From NCBI RefSeq assembly GCF_902506455.1, contig NZ_LR733844.1:559133-623132 (forward strand): 64,000 nt of DNA, written 5' to 3'. The notes beneath the pieces were generated by a model, which was given only the letters and a program-made list of their open reading frames with translations, did no database searches and had not been told where the DNA came from. Origin of the DNA: Sphingomonas sp. 8AM (GTDB taxonomy: Bacteria > Pseudomonadota > Alphaproteobacteria > Sphingomonadales > Sphingomonadaceae). The position numbers and the translations under genes are program-made. Positions 49,500 to 57,670 of this stretch are shown here, one piece after another (positions within the stretch are counted from its first letter, which is position 1; every line of letters begins with the position of its first letter).

Positions 49500-51299
49500 A
49501 TGGTGGACACCCCAACCGCGGACAGCCCGCGCGAGCCGGATATCAGTCACGTCAATCCGGCCGATGAAGCGACGTGGTTCGGCCACCCCCGCCAGCTCGC
49601 CCGGCTGTTCACGACCGAGATGTGGGAGCGGTTCGGCTTCTACGGCATGCGTGCGCTGCTCACTTTGTACCTGACGCAGCATTTCCTGTTCGGGGACCGG
49701 CAGGCGACCGGGCTGTACGGCGGCTATACCGCGCTCGTGTACCTCACCCCGCTGATCGGCGGCTATCTCGCCGACCAGTATCTGGGCTCAAAGCGCGCGG
49801 TGAAATTCGGCGCGGTGCTGATGGCGATCGGTTATTTCACGCTCTGCTTTGGCGGTGAGACGGCCAAACCGTTCGCGACCGTCGACGGCCAGCGCTACGA
49901 GGTCGCGATCGAGAAGAACGCCGAGGGTGTCGAGACCCGCTACGTGCTCGATGGCGCGAAGCGGCTGGCGATCAAGGGCAATGACGACGGCAGCGTCGCG
50001 CTGCTCGGCACCGACGGCCAGCCCGAACGCACCGTCGCCAGGGGCGCGTTCCAGTCGGATGGCGAGCGCAGTCCGTTCTACGTGACGGTGATGCTGCTCG
50101 CGCTGTGTCTGGTGTCTGTCGGCAACGGCTTCTTCAAACCGAACATCTCGACGATGGTCGGCGAGCTGTACCCGGTCGGCGACCGCCGCCGCGATACCGG
50201 CTTCACGATCTTCTACATGGGGATCAACATCGGCTCGACGCTGTCGCAACTGCTGTGCCCGCTACTCGCGACGATGGTCGGCTGGTGGGCGGGCTTCGGG
50301 CTGGCGGCGATCGGAATGCTGGCGTCGTGGTCGCTGATCCAGTTCGATGGCGGGCGGCTCAACGGTTATGGCGAATCGCCGGTGCAGCCGGGTCAGCAGG
50401 ACCGCGCGCTGGGCATCTATGCCGCCGCGCTGATTGGCGTGCCGATCTTCTACCTGCTGTTCACCAACCTGATGAACGCGCCCGAGCCGATCGCCGGCGC
50501 CGGGCTGATCGGCTATATCATCGCACTGCCGCTTATGGGCAAATTGCTGTTCGGCACCTTCCTGATCGCGGTGCCCGGCATCCTGATCTGGTCGTTCAAG
50601 AACGGCTCGCGCGCCGAATTTCAGATGATGCTGGCGGCAATGGTGCTGATCGTCTTCAATGTCGTATTCTGGACCCTGTTCGAACAGGCCGGGTCGAGTC
50701 TGACGCTCTACGCCGACCGCAACACCGATCTGTCGATCTTCGGATTGTTCTCGCTGTCGGCCGGGCAGACGCAGTTCTTCAACGCCTTCTTCATCGTCGT
50801 CTTCGCGCCGATCATGGCGGCGATGTGGACGAAGCTGGCGGCGGCGGGGCGCGAACCGTCGATCCCGGTCAAGTTCGGGATCGCGCTGATGCTGGTCGGG
50901 TTCGGCTTCCTGTTCCTCGTCTTCGGCGGGCGCTTCGCTGGCGCGGACTTCAAGGTCGCGATCTGGTGGCTCGCCGGACTGTACCTGATCCACTCGGTCG
51001 CGGAATTGTGCATCTCGCCCGTCGGGCTGTCGATGATTACGAAGCTGTCGATCGCGCGCGTCGTCGGGCTGATGATGGGCGTATGGTTCCTGTCGGTCTC
51101 AGTGGCGCAATATGTCGCCGGGATCGTGGCGCAGGTCGCCAGCGTCGACACGGTCGGCGGGCAGGTCACCAACCTCAAGGTCAGCCTCGACACCTACAAC
51201 GGCGTCTTCTGGACGATCGGCCTTGCCGCCACCGCGATTGGCCTGCTGCTGATCGCGTTGTCGCCGGTCATCCGGAAGTGGATGCACGGTGTGCAGTAA
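49500..51299 (+). CDS. POT/PTR-family proton-dependent peptide transporter
   Basis: Imports di- and tripeptides with protons. The 599-residue product has FTTEMWERFGFYGMRALLTL (the ExxERFxYY-type motif, about residues 39-58) and FFKPNISTMVGELY (about 211-224), plus 12 or more membrane helices. An insert of about 75 residues (about 119-197, from GETAKPFATVDG to ARGAFQSDGERS) separates helix groups near residue 120; it is hydrophilic with repeated beta-type sequence and is unusual for the family. ATG 49500 is used; the frame upstream lacks homology. A terminator follows at 51347. Confidence 0.9.
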   Translation: MVDTPTADSPREPDISHVNPADEATWFGHPRQLARLFTTEMWERFGFYGMRALLTLYLTQHFLFGDRQATGLYGGYTALVYLTPLIGGYLADQYLGSKRAVKFGAVLMAIGYFTLCFGGETAKPFATVDGQRYEVAIEKNAEGVETRYVLDGAKRLAIKGNDDGSVALLGTDGQPERTVARGAFQSDGERSPFYVTVMLLALCLVSVGNGFFKPNISTMVGELYPVGDRRRDTGFTIFYMGINIGSTLSQLLCPLLATMVGWWAGFGLAAIGMLASWSLIQFDGGRLNGYGESPVQPGQQDRALGIYAAALIGVPIFYLLFTNLMNAPEPIAGAGLIGYIIALPLMGKLLFGTFLIAVPGILIWSFKNGSRAEFQMMLAAMVLIVFNVVFWTLFEQAGSSLTLYADRNTDLSIFGLFSLSAGQTQFFNAFFIVVFAPIMAAMWTKLAAAGREPSIPVKFGIALMLVGFGFLFLVFGGRFAGADFKVAIWWLAGLYLIHSVAELCISPVGLSMITKLSIARVVGLMMGVWFLSVSVAQYVAGIVAQVASVDTVGGQVTNLKVSLDTYNGVFWTIGLAATAIGLLLIALSPVIRKWMHGVQ

Positions 51300-51346
51300 T
51301 CGACATCAATCGATACGCGACAAGCGCGCGGCCTTCTGGCAGCAAG

Positions 51347-51386
51347 ACGGCGGCGACCCGACACTTCGGGCGCCGCCGTTTTCGTT
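51347..51386 (+). terminator. Terminator after the peptide transporter gene
   Basis: ACGGCGGCG pairs with CGCCGCCGT; CCC/GGG extends the stem with one bulge. TTTTCGTT follows. Confidence 0.85.
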
Positions 51387-51407
51387 GGTGCGTATCGGGG
51401 AGCATTG

Positions 51408-53036
51408 ATGGCTGAGTTGTTCGGATTGATGCAGGACACCGCGCTCACCGTCGACCGCTTCCTCGATCACGGCGCGACCTGGCACGGCGATCGTGAGATC
51501 GTCTCACGCGCGGCGGACGGCAGCATCACCCGCACCGATTATCGCCAGCTCCACCACACGGCCAAACAGGTTTCCGACGCGCTGCTCGCCGCCGGCATCG
51601 CGCGCGGCGACCGGGTCGCGACGCTCGGCTGGAACGGCGCGCGCCACATGGCGGCGTGGTATGGCACCACCAACATCGGCGCGGTGCTCCACACGCTCAA
51701 TCCGCGGCTGTTCCCCGAACAGATCGCGTGGATCGCGGCGCATGCGGGCGACCGGCTGCTGCTCGCCGATCCCGCCTGCGCCGCGCTCGCCGCGCGGCTG
51801 GTGCGCGACGTACCGTCGATCGAACAGGTCGTGTTCCTGTGCGACCGCGCGACGCTCCCCGCGACCGACTATCCGGTGGTCGCGTTCGACGACTGGATCG
51901 CGCCGCACGCCGGCAGCGCGGCATGGGGCGGGTTCGACGAGCGGCTGGCGTGCGGGCTCTGCTACACCTCGGGCACCACCGGCGATCCCAAGGGCGTGCT
52001 CTACTCGCACCGCTCCAACTACCTGCACACGATGATGGCGTTGCAGGCCGACGCGCTGGCGCTGACGCAACGCGAGACGGTGCTGCTGGTCGTGCCGATG
52101 TACCACGCCAACGCCTGGGGTGTGGTCTATGCCGCGCCCGCGGCGGGGGCGAAGCTGGTGCTGCCCGGCGCGCGAATGGACGGCGAGTCGCTCTACGAGC
52201 TGATCGAGCAGGAGGGCGTCACCTTCTCCGCCGCGGTGCCGACCGTCTGGCAGGGGTTGCTGCAATATCTGCGCGGTACCGGGCGCGGCTTCTCGACGCT
52301 GCACCGCGTCGTGATCGGCGGCGCCGCGCCCCCGCCGGCGCTGATCCGCGCCTTTCAGGACGATTACGGGGTCGAGGTCGTGCAAGGCTGGGGGATGACG
52401 GAGACCTCGCCGCTCGCCACCTTGTCCTCGCCGACCGCCGGGGTGCTGGCGCAGCCCTATGACGAGCAGGTGCGGCGCAAGGCGATGCAGGGGCGTTTGC
52501 AGGTCGGGCTGGACTTCAGGCTGGTCGACGATGCGGGGCAGCCGCTGCCGCACGACGGCCAGACCGCCGGGCGATTGCTGATCCGCGGCGCGACGATCAC
52601 CAGCGGCTATTTCCGCGACGAGACGCCCGTCCTCGACGACGACGGCTTCTTCGATACCGGCGACGTCTCAACGATCGACCCGGCTGGCTACATGCACATC
52701 ACCGACCGCGCCAAGGACATCGTGAAGTCCGGCGGCGAGTGGATCAGCTCGATCGAGATCGAGAACATCGCCAGCGGCCACCCGGCGGTGGCGATTGCGG
52801 CGGTGATCGGCGTCGCGCATCCGAAATGGGACGAGCGCCCGATCCTGCTGGTCCAGCCCGCCCCGGGGCAGACGCCCGACAAGGCGGAAATGCTCGCGTT
52901 CCTCGACGGCAAGATCGCACGCTGGTGGATGCCCGACGACGTGCTGGTGGTCGATGCGATCCCACTGGGTGCAACCGGCAAGATCGACAAGAAGCTGCTC
53001 CGCCGCCAGTTCGGTGATTATCGCCTGCCGGAGTAA
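51408..53036 (+). CDS. Medium/long-chain fatty acid-CoA ligase
   Basis: Adenylates a carboxylic acid and joins it to coenzyme A. The 542-residue product has the P-loop CYTSGTTGDPKGVLYSHRS (about residues 184-202), GWGMTETSPL (about 328), DTGDVSTID (about 418) and GYMHITDRAKDIVKSGGEWIS (split across 425-446), with Lys near the C-terminus in TGKIDKK. Motif order and length match the acyl-CoA synthetase family close to AlkK; chain length cannot be fixed. GGGGA is placed before ATG 51408. Confidence 0.9.
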   Translation: MAELFGLMQDTALTVDRFLDHGATWHGDREIVSRAADGSITRTDYRQLHHTAKQVSDALLAAGIARGDRVATLGWNGARHMAAWYGTTNIGAVLHTLNPRLFPEQIAWIAAHAGDRLLLADPACAALAARLVRDVPSIEQVVFLCDRATLPATDYPVVAFDDWIAPHAGSAAWGGFDERLACGLCYTSGTTGDPKGVLYSHRSNYLHTMMALQADALALTQRETVLLVVPMYHANAWGVVYAAPAAGAKLVLPGARMDGESLYELIEQEGVTFSAAVPTVWQGLLQYLRGTGRGFSTLHRVVIGGAAPPPALIRAFQDDYGVEVVQGWGMTETSPLATLSSPTAGVLAQPYDEQVRRKAMQGRLQVGLDFRLVDDAGQPLPHDGQTAGRLLIRGATITSGYFRDETPVLDDDGFFDTGDVSTIDPAGYMHITDRAKDIVKSGGEWISSIEIENIASGHPAVAIAAVIGVAHPKWDERPILLVQPAPGQTPDKAEMLAFLDGKIARWWMPDDVLVVDAIPLGATGKIDKKLLRRQFGDYRLPE

Positions 53037-53160
53037 GCCGGATCGACATCATCCCAGGCAGATCGTCGCGTTGGCCGTGCTTGCGGCCGCAGAAATAAGA
53101 GGCTGCGCGCAGCCGGGCGTTCGATGCCGGCCTCCGGGGATTGCGGCCGGCACGTCATGG

Positions 53161-53475
53161 TCACCGCGCGGCGAAGCCGATGCCGCGGTGGCGCAGCGCG
53201 AGGAGTTTGGGTTCGGCATCGTCATGCATCGTGTGCCGGCATGTCTCTTCGAGCTGCGCCGCGGCGATGCCCCGAACACCACTCCACGGGATCCGGCAGG
53301 CATTCCGGATCATGCGATCGACCCGCTGAACAAGGCGCGCCTCGCGCTGCGGGCTTGAGAAATCACTCGCGGTGACAGGGATGCGGGTCTGCACCCGATC
53401 CTCGGGATTCCGGGCATGGGCGGCGGCAGAAATTGACGCGAGGACGGCCGCGGCGGCGACCAGACACTTCAACAT
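53161..53475 (-). CDS. UrcA-like secreted protein
   Basis: A 104-residue exported protein: signal peptide MLKCLVAAAAVLASISAAAHA, then RIPVTASDFSSPQREARLVQRVDRMIRNACR and ETCRHTMHDD. The pattern V-x-x-x-D-[FL]-x-x-x-x-x-x-x-L-x-x-R-[IV]-x-x-A-x-x-x-C is that of UrcA proteins, small secreted proteins common in sphingomonads and caulobacters, with no known function. Two cysteines in the mature part may pair. ATG 53475 starts the signal peptide; the open frame upstream is non-coding. Convergent with the acyl-CoA ligase gene. Confidence 0.6.
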   Translation of the reverse strand: MLKCLVAAAAVLASISAAAHARNPEDRVQTRIPVTASDFSSPQREARLVQRVDRMIRNACRIPWSGVRGIAAAQLEETCRHTMHDDAEPKLLALRHRGIGFAAR

Positions 53476-53964
53476 AAACAAAACTCCGGCGGTGATGGCG
53501 TCTTCGCGCTGAAATTCGCCCGACAGGGCCACGCCGCCCCTGTAGATCACCTGATCCTTACAATTTTAATCATTCAGCGACATCACACCGGGCGGATCAT
53601 CGGCTTTCTGTCCTCGTCCAACCTCATTCATCGAGTAGAGTAAGGATTATCTTACGGTTTTCACAAACTTACTGCACGCTTGTTCTGATATATAGCTCAC
53701 TGGACAATCGTGCAAATTCACCAAAATGAGCCATTTTTATTGGTATCAGCACATCGCTCTCTCTTACTTCTTCATGGCCAGCCTTCATTGTTTACCGCCA
53801 CCAGCAAGTAACGATCCTGCCCAAGGCCACAAGAGAGCATTGATCTAGGGGCACTTTCTCGAGGCTGGCTCCACTGCGCGATGTCGTCACGTCAGCCCCA
53901 CCGTTGGAACACCCCGCCCCGCCACCTCGTTACGCCTCCGACCACCGATAACGTGAGAGAAGCA
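53476..53964. other. 489-bp intergenic stretch with an AT-rich core
   Basis: No convincing gene. The middle part, about 53560-53830, is strikingly AT-rich for this window (53641-53700 has 22 G/C of 60). Its right end carries the sigma-EcfG promoter for mscS at 53906-53931. The left end should hold the promoter of the UrcA-like gene. Confidence 0.65.
53906..53931 (+). promoter_or_regulatory. Perfect sigma-EcfG promoter for the MscS-type channel gene
   Basis: GGAAC at 53906-53910, 17-base spacer, CGTT at 53928-53931: an exact match. The -10 element lies 33 bp before ATG 53965. It sits inside the apparent upstream extension of the mscS reading frame, which argues against the farther start at 53881. 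Confidence 0.65.
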
Positions 53965-55050
53965 ATGGCGGACGGGATAAGGACCGCGCGCGGCTGGCTG
54001 CACGATCTGCCCGGCTGGTTGTCCAACATCTTCTATGTGGCAGCGGCGCTGGCGCTCGCGCTGGTGCTTCACCGCGTCGTCATCTGGGTCGCACGCCGCG
54101 CCACCGCCGCCCGGCCCGACAGCGCCAGCGCGCTGTTCGTCGAGCGCATCCGCAAGCTGTTGCGCTGGCTGATGCTCGCCATCGCGCTGGCGGCGGTACA
54201 GCCGGCGCTCGATCTCACCCGCGGTCAGGCGACCTTGTGGGGACGGCTCGCCGCGCTGCTGGTGCCCGGCCTGATGGGCTGGTGCGCGATCGTCGCGGTC
54301 GGGACGGTGACCGACGTGATGATCCGCCACGCCGACATCAGCGTCGCCGACAACCTGCGCGCGCGCCGCCGCCGTACCCGGCTCGGCATCTTCCAGCGGA
54401 TCTTCGTCTCGGTCATCATGCTGGTCACGATCTGCACGATGCTGATGACCATCCCCAGCGTCCGCAGCCTCGGCGTCACGCTCGCCGCCTCGGCGGGTCT
54501 CGCCGGCCTCGCGGTCGGCGCCGCCGCGCAACCCGCGCTCAAGAACCTGATCGCCGGGTTCCAGATGATCTTCACCGAACCGATCCGCATCGACGACGTC
54601 GTCATCATCGACAACGAATGGGGACGGATCGAGGAGATCCGGCTGACCTATGTCGTCGTCAAGATCTGGGACGAGCGCCGGCTGGTCGTCCCCGTCTCCA
54701 AATTCCTCGAACAGAGCTTCCAGAACTGGACCCGCCAGTCGAGCGCGTTGCTGGGCAGCGTCTTCTGGTATGTCGACGCCGATGCCGACGTCGAGGCGCT
54801 GCGCGCGAAGCTGGGCGAGATCGTCACCGCCAATCCGCGCTGGGACGGTCGCTTCTGGAACCTGCAGGTTACCGACGTGAAGCCGGACGGCTCGGTCGAG
54901 TTGCGCGGGCTGATGACGGCCAAGGACGCCTCGACCGCGTTCGATCTGCGCTGCGACGTACGCGAGGCATTGATCGCCTACATCCGCGCCGAACAGCCCG
55001 GCGCGCTGCTCCGCCGCCGCGCCTATGTCGCGCTCGAAAGCGCCGGATAG
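53965..55050 (+). CDS. MscS-type mechanosensitive channel
   Basis: Small-conductance channel that releases solutes on sudden osmotic downshift. The 361-residue product has about four membrane helices and the pore-lining helix LAASAGLAGLAVGAAAQPALK (about residues 173-193), followed by NLIAGFQMIFTEPIRIDDVV and DNEWGRIEEI, the MscS beta domain. ATG 53965 is chosen over 53881: AGAGA lies upstream of it and the EcfG promoter lies in between; GTG 53953 is a second option. Its last 28 bp overlap the diguanylate cyclase gene. Promoter and function both suggest osmotic-stress protection. Confidence 0.9.
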   Translation: MADGIRTARGWLHDLPGWLSNIFYVAAALALALVLHRVVIWVARRATAARPDSASALFVERIRKLLRWLMLAIALAAVQPALDLTRGQATLWGRLAALLVPGLMGWCAIVAVGTVTDVMIRHADISVADNLRARRRRTRLGIFQRIFVSVIMLVTICTMLMTIPSVRSLGVTLAASAGLAGLAVGAAAQPALKNLIAGFQMIFTEPIRIDDVVIIDNEWGRIEEIRLTYVVVKIWDERRLVVPVSKFLEQSFQNWTRQSSALLGSVFWYVDADADVEALRAKLGEIVTANPRWDGRFWNLQVTDVKPDGSVELRGLMTAKDASTAFDLRCDVREALIAYIRAEQPGALLRRRAYVALESAG

Positions 55051-56186
55051 ATGCGGTCGCGCCCGGCCTGCTTGGCCTCATAGGCCTGGTGATCGGCGCG
55101 ATCGAGCAACGTTCCCAGCGTATCGTGCGGACGAAGCTCGGCGACGCCGCCACTGACCGTGACCGCCGGCAGCCGCGGCTCGAGCCGTGCGATCGCGGCG
55201 CGGATCGCTTCGGCGACCAGCGCTGCGCCGTGCTGGTCGGTGCCGCGCAGCAGCGCGACGAACTCCTCCCCGCCCAGGCGCGCGACCAGCGCGTCGGGCG
55301 GCACCGCCCCGCGCAGCGCCTGCGCCACCGCGTGCAGCACGGCGTCGCCGGTGGCGTGCCCGAAGCCGTCGTTGATGCCCTTGAAGTGATCGAGGTCGAG
55401 CATGATCGCGCTTACCGCCTGCCCGTCCCGCCGTGCCGTACCGATCAGTGCGGCCGCGTGGCGCTCGAACCCGCGCCGATTGGCGATGCCGGTAAGCAGG
55501 TCGGTCTCGGCCTCGATCCGCGTCGACCACAGCACGGCGCGCACGATCATCAGCAACACCGCCAGCGCGGCGGCGATGGTCAGCAATCCCCCCACGGCCT
55601 GCGAGAACAAGGCGTAGGAGCTCGCCGCATAGTCGCGCATCGTCGCGCCCGAGCCGAAGGCGGCGGCAAAGAACGGCTTGACCAGAAAATAGCTGACGGA
55701 GATCGCGAGGACGACGCCCAGCGCCGCCCACCACGGATCACGCCGCTCGCGCACGGCGGCGACCGCCATCGCCGTGCACAGCAACAGCATCGAATAGAAC
55801 GGGAATTGGTAGACGAGGCCGTAACCGATCGTGTTGCGCGCGCCGTCGTCCAGCATCGCGCGCCCGACGAGGGCCAGCACGACGATGGTCGGCGTCACCA
55901 CGCGCGGCGGCGACCGTCCCGACAGTGCGGACACGCCGTGCGTGAAGCACAGCATCGACAGCACCAGCGCCAGATAACTGCTGGCATTGAACAAGGCCGG
56001 GGTGGAAGCGAATCGCACGCCCAATTCGCTGAGCGGCGACAGCAGTCCGATCGAATAAGTGGCGCAGAACCAGCCGATCGCGCGATGCTGCGGATAGGAG
56101 GCGCGCAGCACCGCGAAAGTGGCCGCGAACATCATCGCGACACAGCCATTCACTATCAAGGCATAAACCGCACCACTCACACGCAC
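55023..56186 (-). CDS. Membrane-bound diguanylate cyclase (GGDEF)
   Basis: Makes cyclic di-GMP. The 387-residue product has a seven-helix N-terminal sensor region (about residues 1-215) and a GGDEF domain with AETDLLTGIANRRGFERH (about 226-243), LDLDHFKGINDGFGHATGDAVL, the catalytic RLGGEEF (about 313-319) and QAYEAKQAGRDRI. The inhibitory I-site RxxD that normally precedes GGEEF reads VPPD, so product inhibition is probably lost. A GTG start at 56186 is used; another GTG lies two codons on. Converges on the mscS gene with a 28-bp overlap. Confidence 0.9.
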   Translation of the reverse strand: MRVSGAVYALIVNGCVAMMFAATFAVLRASYPQHRAIGWFCATYSIGLLSPLSELGVRFASTPALFNASSYLALVLSMLCFTHGVSALSGRSPPRVVTPTIVVLALVGRAMLDDGARNTIGYGLVYQFPFYSMLLLCTAMAVAAVRERRDPWWAALGVVLAISVSYFLVKPFFAAAFGSGATMRDYAASSYALFSQAVGGLLTIAAALAVLLMIVRAVLWSTRIEAETDLLTGIANRRGFERHAAALIGTARRDGQAVSAIMLDLDHFKGINDGFGHATGDAVLHAVAQALRGAVPPDALVARLGGEEFVALLRGTDQHGAALVAEAIRAAIARLEPRLPAVTVSGGVAELRPHDTLGTLLDRADHQAYEAKQAGRDRIYPALSSAT

Positions 56187-56275
56187 GCACCACTATGATT
56201 TCCGGTTAGCAGCCCGTGCTATGAAGATGCTGCGGCAGCAACCGGAACGCCATCCCTGATGCAGGTTTATTTTGA

Positions 56276-57670
56276 TCAGCCGCCTGCATCGGCAGGAATT
56301 TTGCTCCGTTCGAGCGCGGTGAGGAAAGTTTGTGCCCACCAGGTGACATCCTGCGCCTGCACCCCGGCCATCAGCTTTTCCCAGCGCCGCACTCGTTCGT
56401 CGCGCGGCATCCGCAGCGCCTGACAGATCGCATCCGACACTTCCTCGGCGCTGTACGGGTTGACCAGCAGCGCGTCGCCCATCTGCTCGGCCGCTCCCGC
56501 AAAGCGCGACAGCACCAGCACGCCGGGGTCCTCGGGGTCCTGCGCCGCGACATATTCCTTGGCGACCAGATTCATCCCGTCGCGCAACGGCGTCACCAGC
56601 CCGATCTTCGCGGCGCGATAGATGCCGGCGAGATGATCGCGCGGATAGCCCTGGTTGACGTAACGGATCGGCACCCAGTCGACATCGGCATAGGCACCGT
56701 TGATCCGCCCCGACAGCCCTTCCAGCGATTGCCGGATGCGCTGATAGCTCTCCACCGACACGCGGCTCGGCGGCGCGATCTGGAGCAGGAACACTTCCTT
56801 GCGCTCCTCGGGATGCTCGTTGAGGAACCGTTCGTAGCCGAGGAAACGCTCCTCCAGCCCCTTGGAATAATCGAGCCGGTCGACGCCGACGATCATGTCG
56901 CGCCCGTCGGCGCTGTCGCGCATCCGGCGATAGGCGAGCCGCGCCGGCACGCTCTTCGACATTTCGGCGAACTCAACCGCGTCGATCCCGATCGGGCAGG
57001 CGATCAGCTCGACCTGCCGGTCGCCGAGCCGCGCGATATTGTTCTCGATCGTCGCGCCCATATCGTGCCGCGCAAAGTCGCAGAACGACTCCAGCCATTC
57101 CTCGGTGTGGAAGCCGATCAGGTCATAGGCGAACAGTGACTCGCCCAGCTCGCGCGCGTTGGGCAGCGTCCCCAGCAGCCGACGCGGCGGCCACGGGATG
57201 TGCAGGAAGAAGCCGATCCGGTTGTTCAAGCCCCGCGCGCGCAGCTCGGCGCCCAACGGAAACATGTGATAATCCTGGATCCACACCACATCGTCCGGCT
57301 CGATCAGCGGACGAACCGTGTCCGCGAACCGCTGATTGGTGCGCTTGTAGCCGCCCGCGAAATCACGCTCATATTCGGCCAGATCGATGCGATAATGGAA
57401 CAGCGGCCACAGCGTCCGGTTGGCGTAGCCGTCATAATATTCCTGAACGTCCTGCTCTTCCAGGTCGACCGTCGCGGTGGTCACGCCGCTGTTGCGCTGG
57501 AAGTTGATATGGCCGCTGAACTGATCGGTCTGCTCCCCCGACCAGCCGAACCACATGCCGCCGCGATCGCGCAGCGCGGCGGCAAGCGCGACCGCCAGCC
57601 CTCCCTGTGCGCCGGCGGTCGAGCCCGTGGGCGCGGTGACGCGGTTGGAGATGACGATCAGGCGATTCAA
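56276..57670 (-). CDS. otsA: Trehalose-6-phosphate synthase
   Basis: Joins glucose 6-phosphate and UDP-glucose (GT20). The 464-residue product has RLIVISNRVTAPTG, GGLAVALAAALRDRGGMWFGWSG with the UDP-glucose loop (about residues 24-45), WIQDYHMFPLGAELRARG (about 129-146), GFHTEEWLESF and VGVDRLDYSKGLEERFLGYE (about 258-277). Length is normal. Last of the otsB-GH15-otsA operon; it overlaps the GH15 gene by 4 bp. Confidence 0.96.
   Translation of the reverse strand: MNRLIVISNRVTAPTGSTAGAQGGLAVALAAALRDRGGMWFGWSGEQTDQFSGHINFQRNSGVTTATVDLEEQDVQEYYDGYANRTLWPLFHYRIDLAEYERDFAGGYKRTNQRFADTVRPLIEPDDVVWIQDYHMFPLGAELRARGLNNRIGFFLHIPWPPRRLLGTLPNARELGESLFAYDLIGFHTEEWLESFCDFARHDMGATIENNIARLGDRQVELIACPIGIDAVEFAEMSKSVPARLAYRRMRDSADGRDMIVGVDRLDYSKGLEERFLGYERFLNEHPEERKEVFLLQIAPPSRVSVESYQRIRQSLEGLSGRINGAYADVDWVPIRYVNQGYPRDHLAGIYRAAKIGLVTPLRDGMNLVAKEYVAAQDPEDPGVLVLSRFAGAAEQMGDALLVNPYSAEEVSDAICQALRMPRDERVRRWEKLMAGVQAQDVTWWAQTFLTALERSKIPADAGG

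Noticed and set aside
53726..53848. 40-codon frame beginning MSHFYWYQHIAL in the AT-rich stretch
   Set aside because: No ribosome-binding site, rare-codon content unlike its neighbours, and no coding bias; treated as chance.
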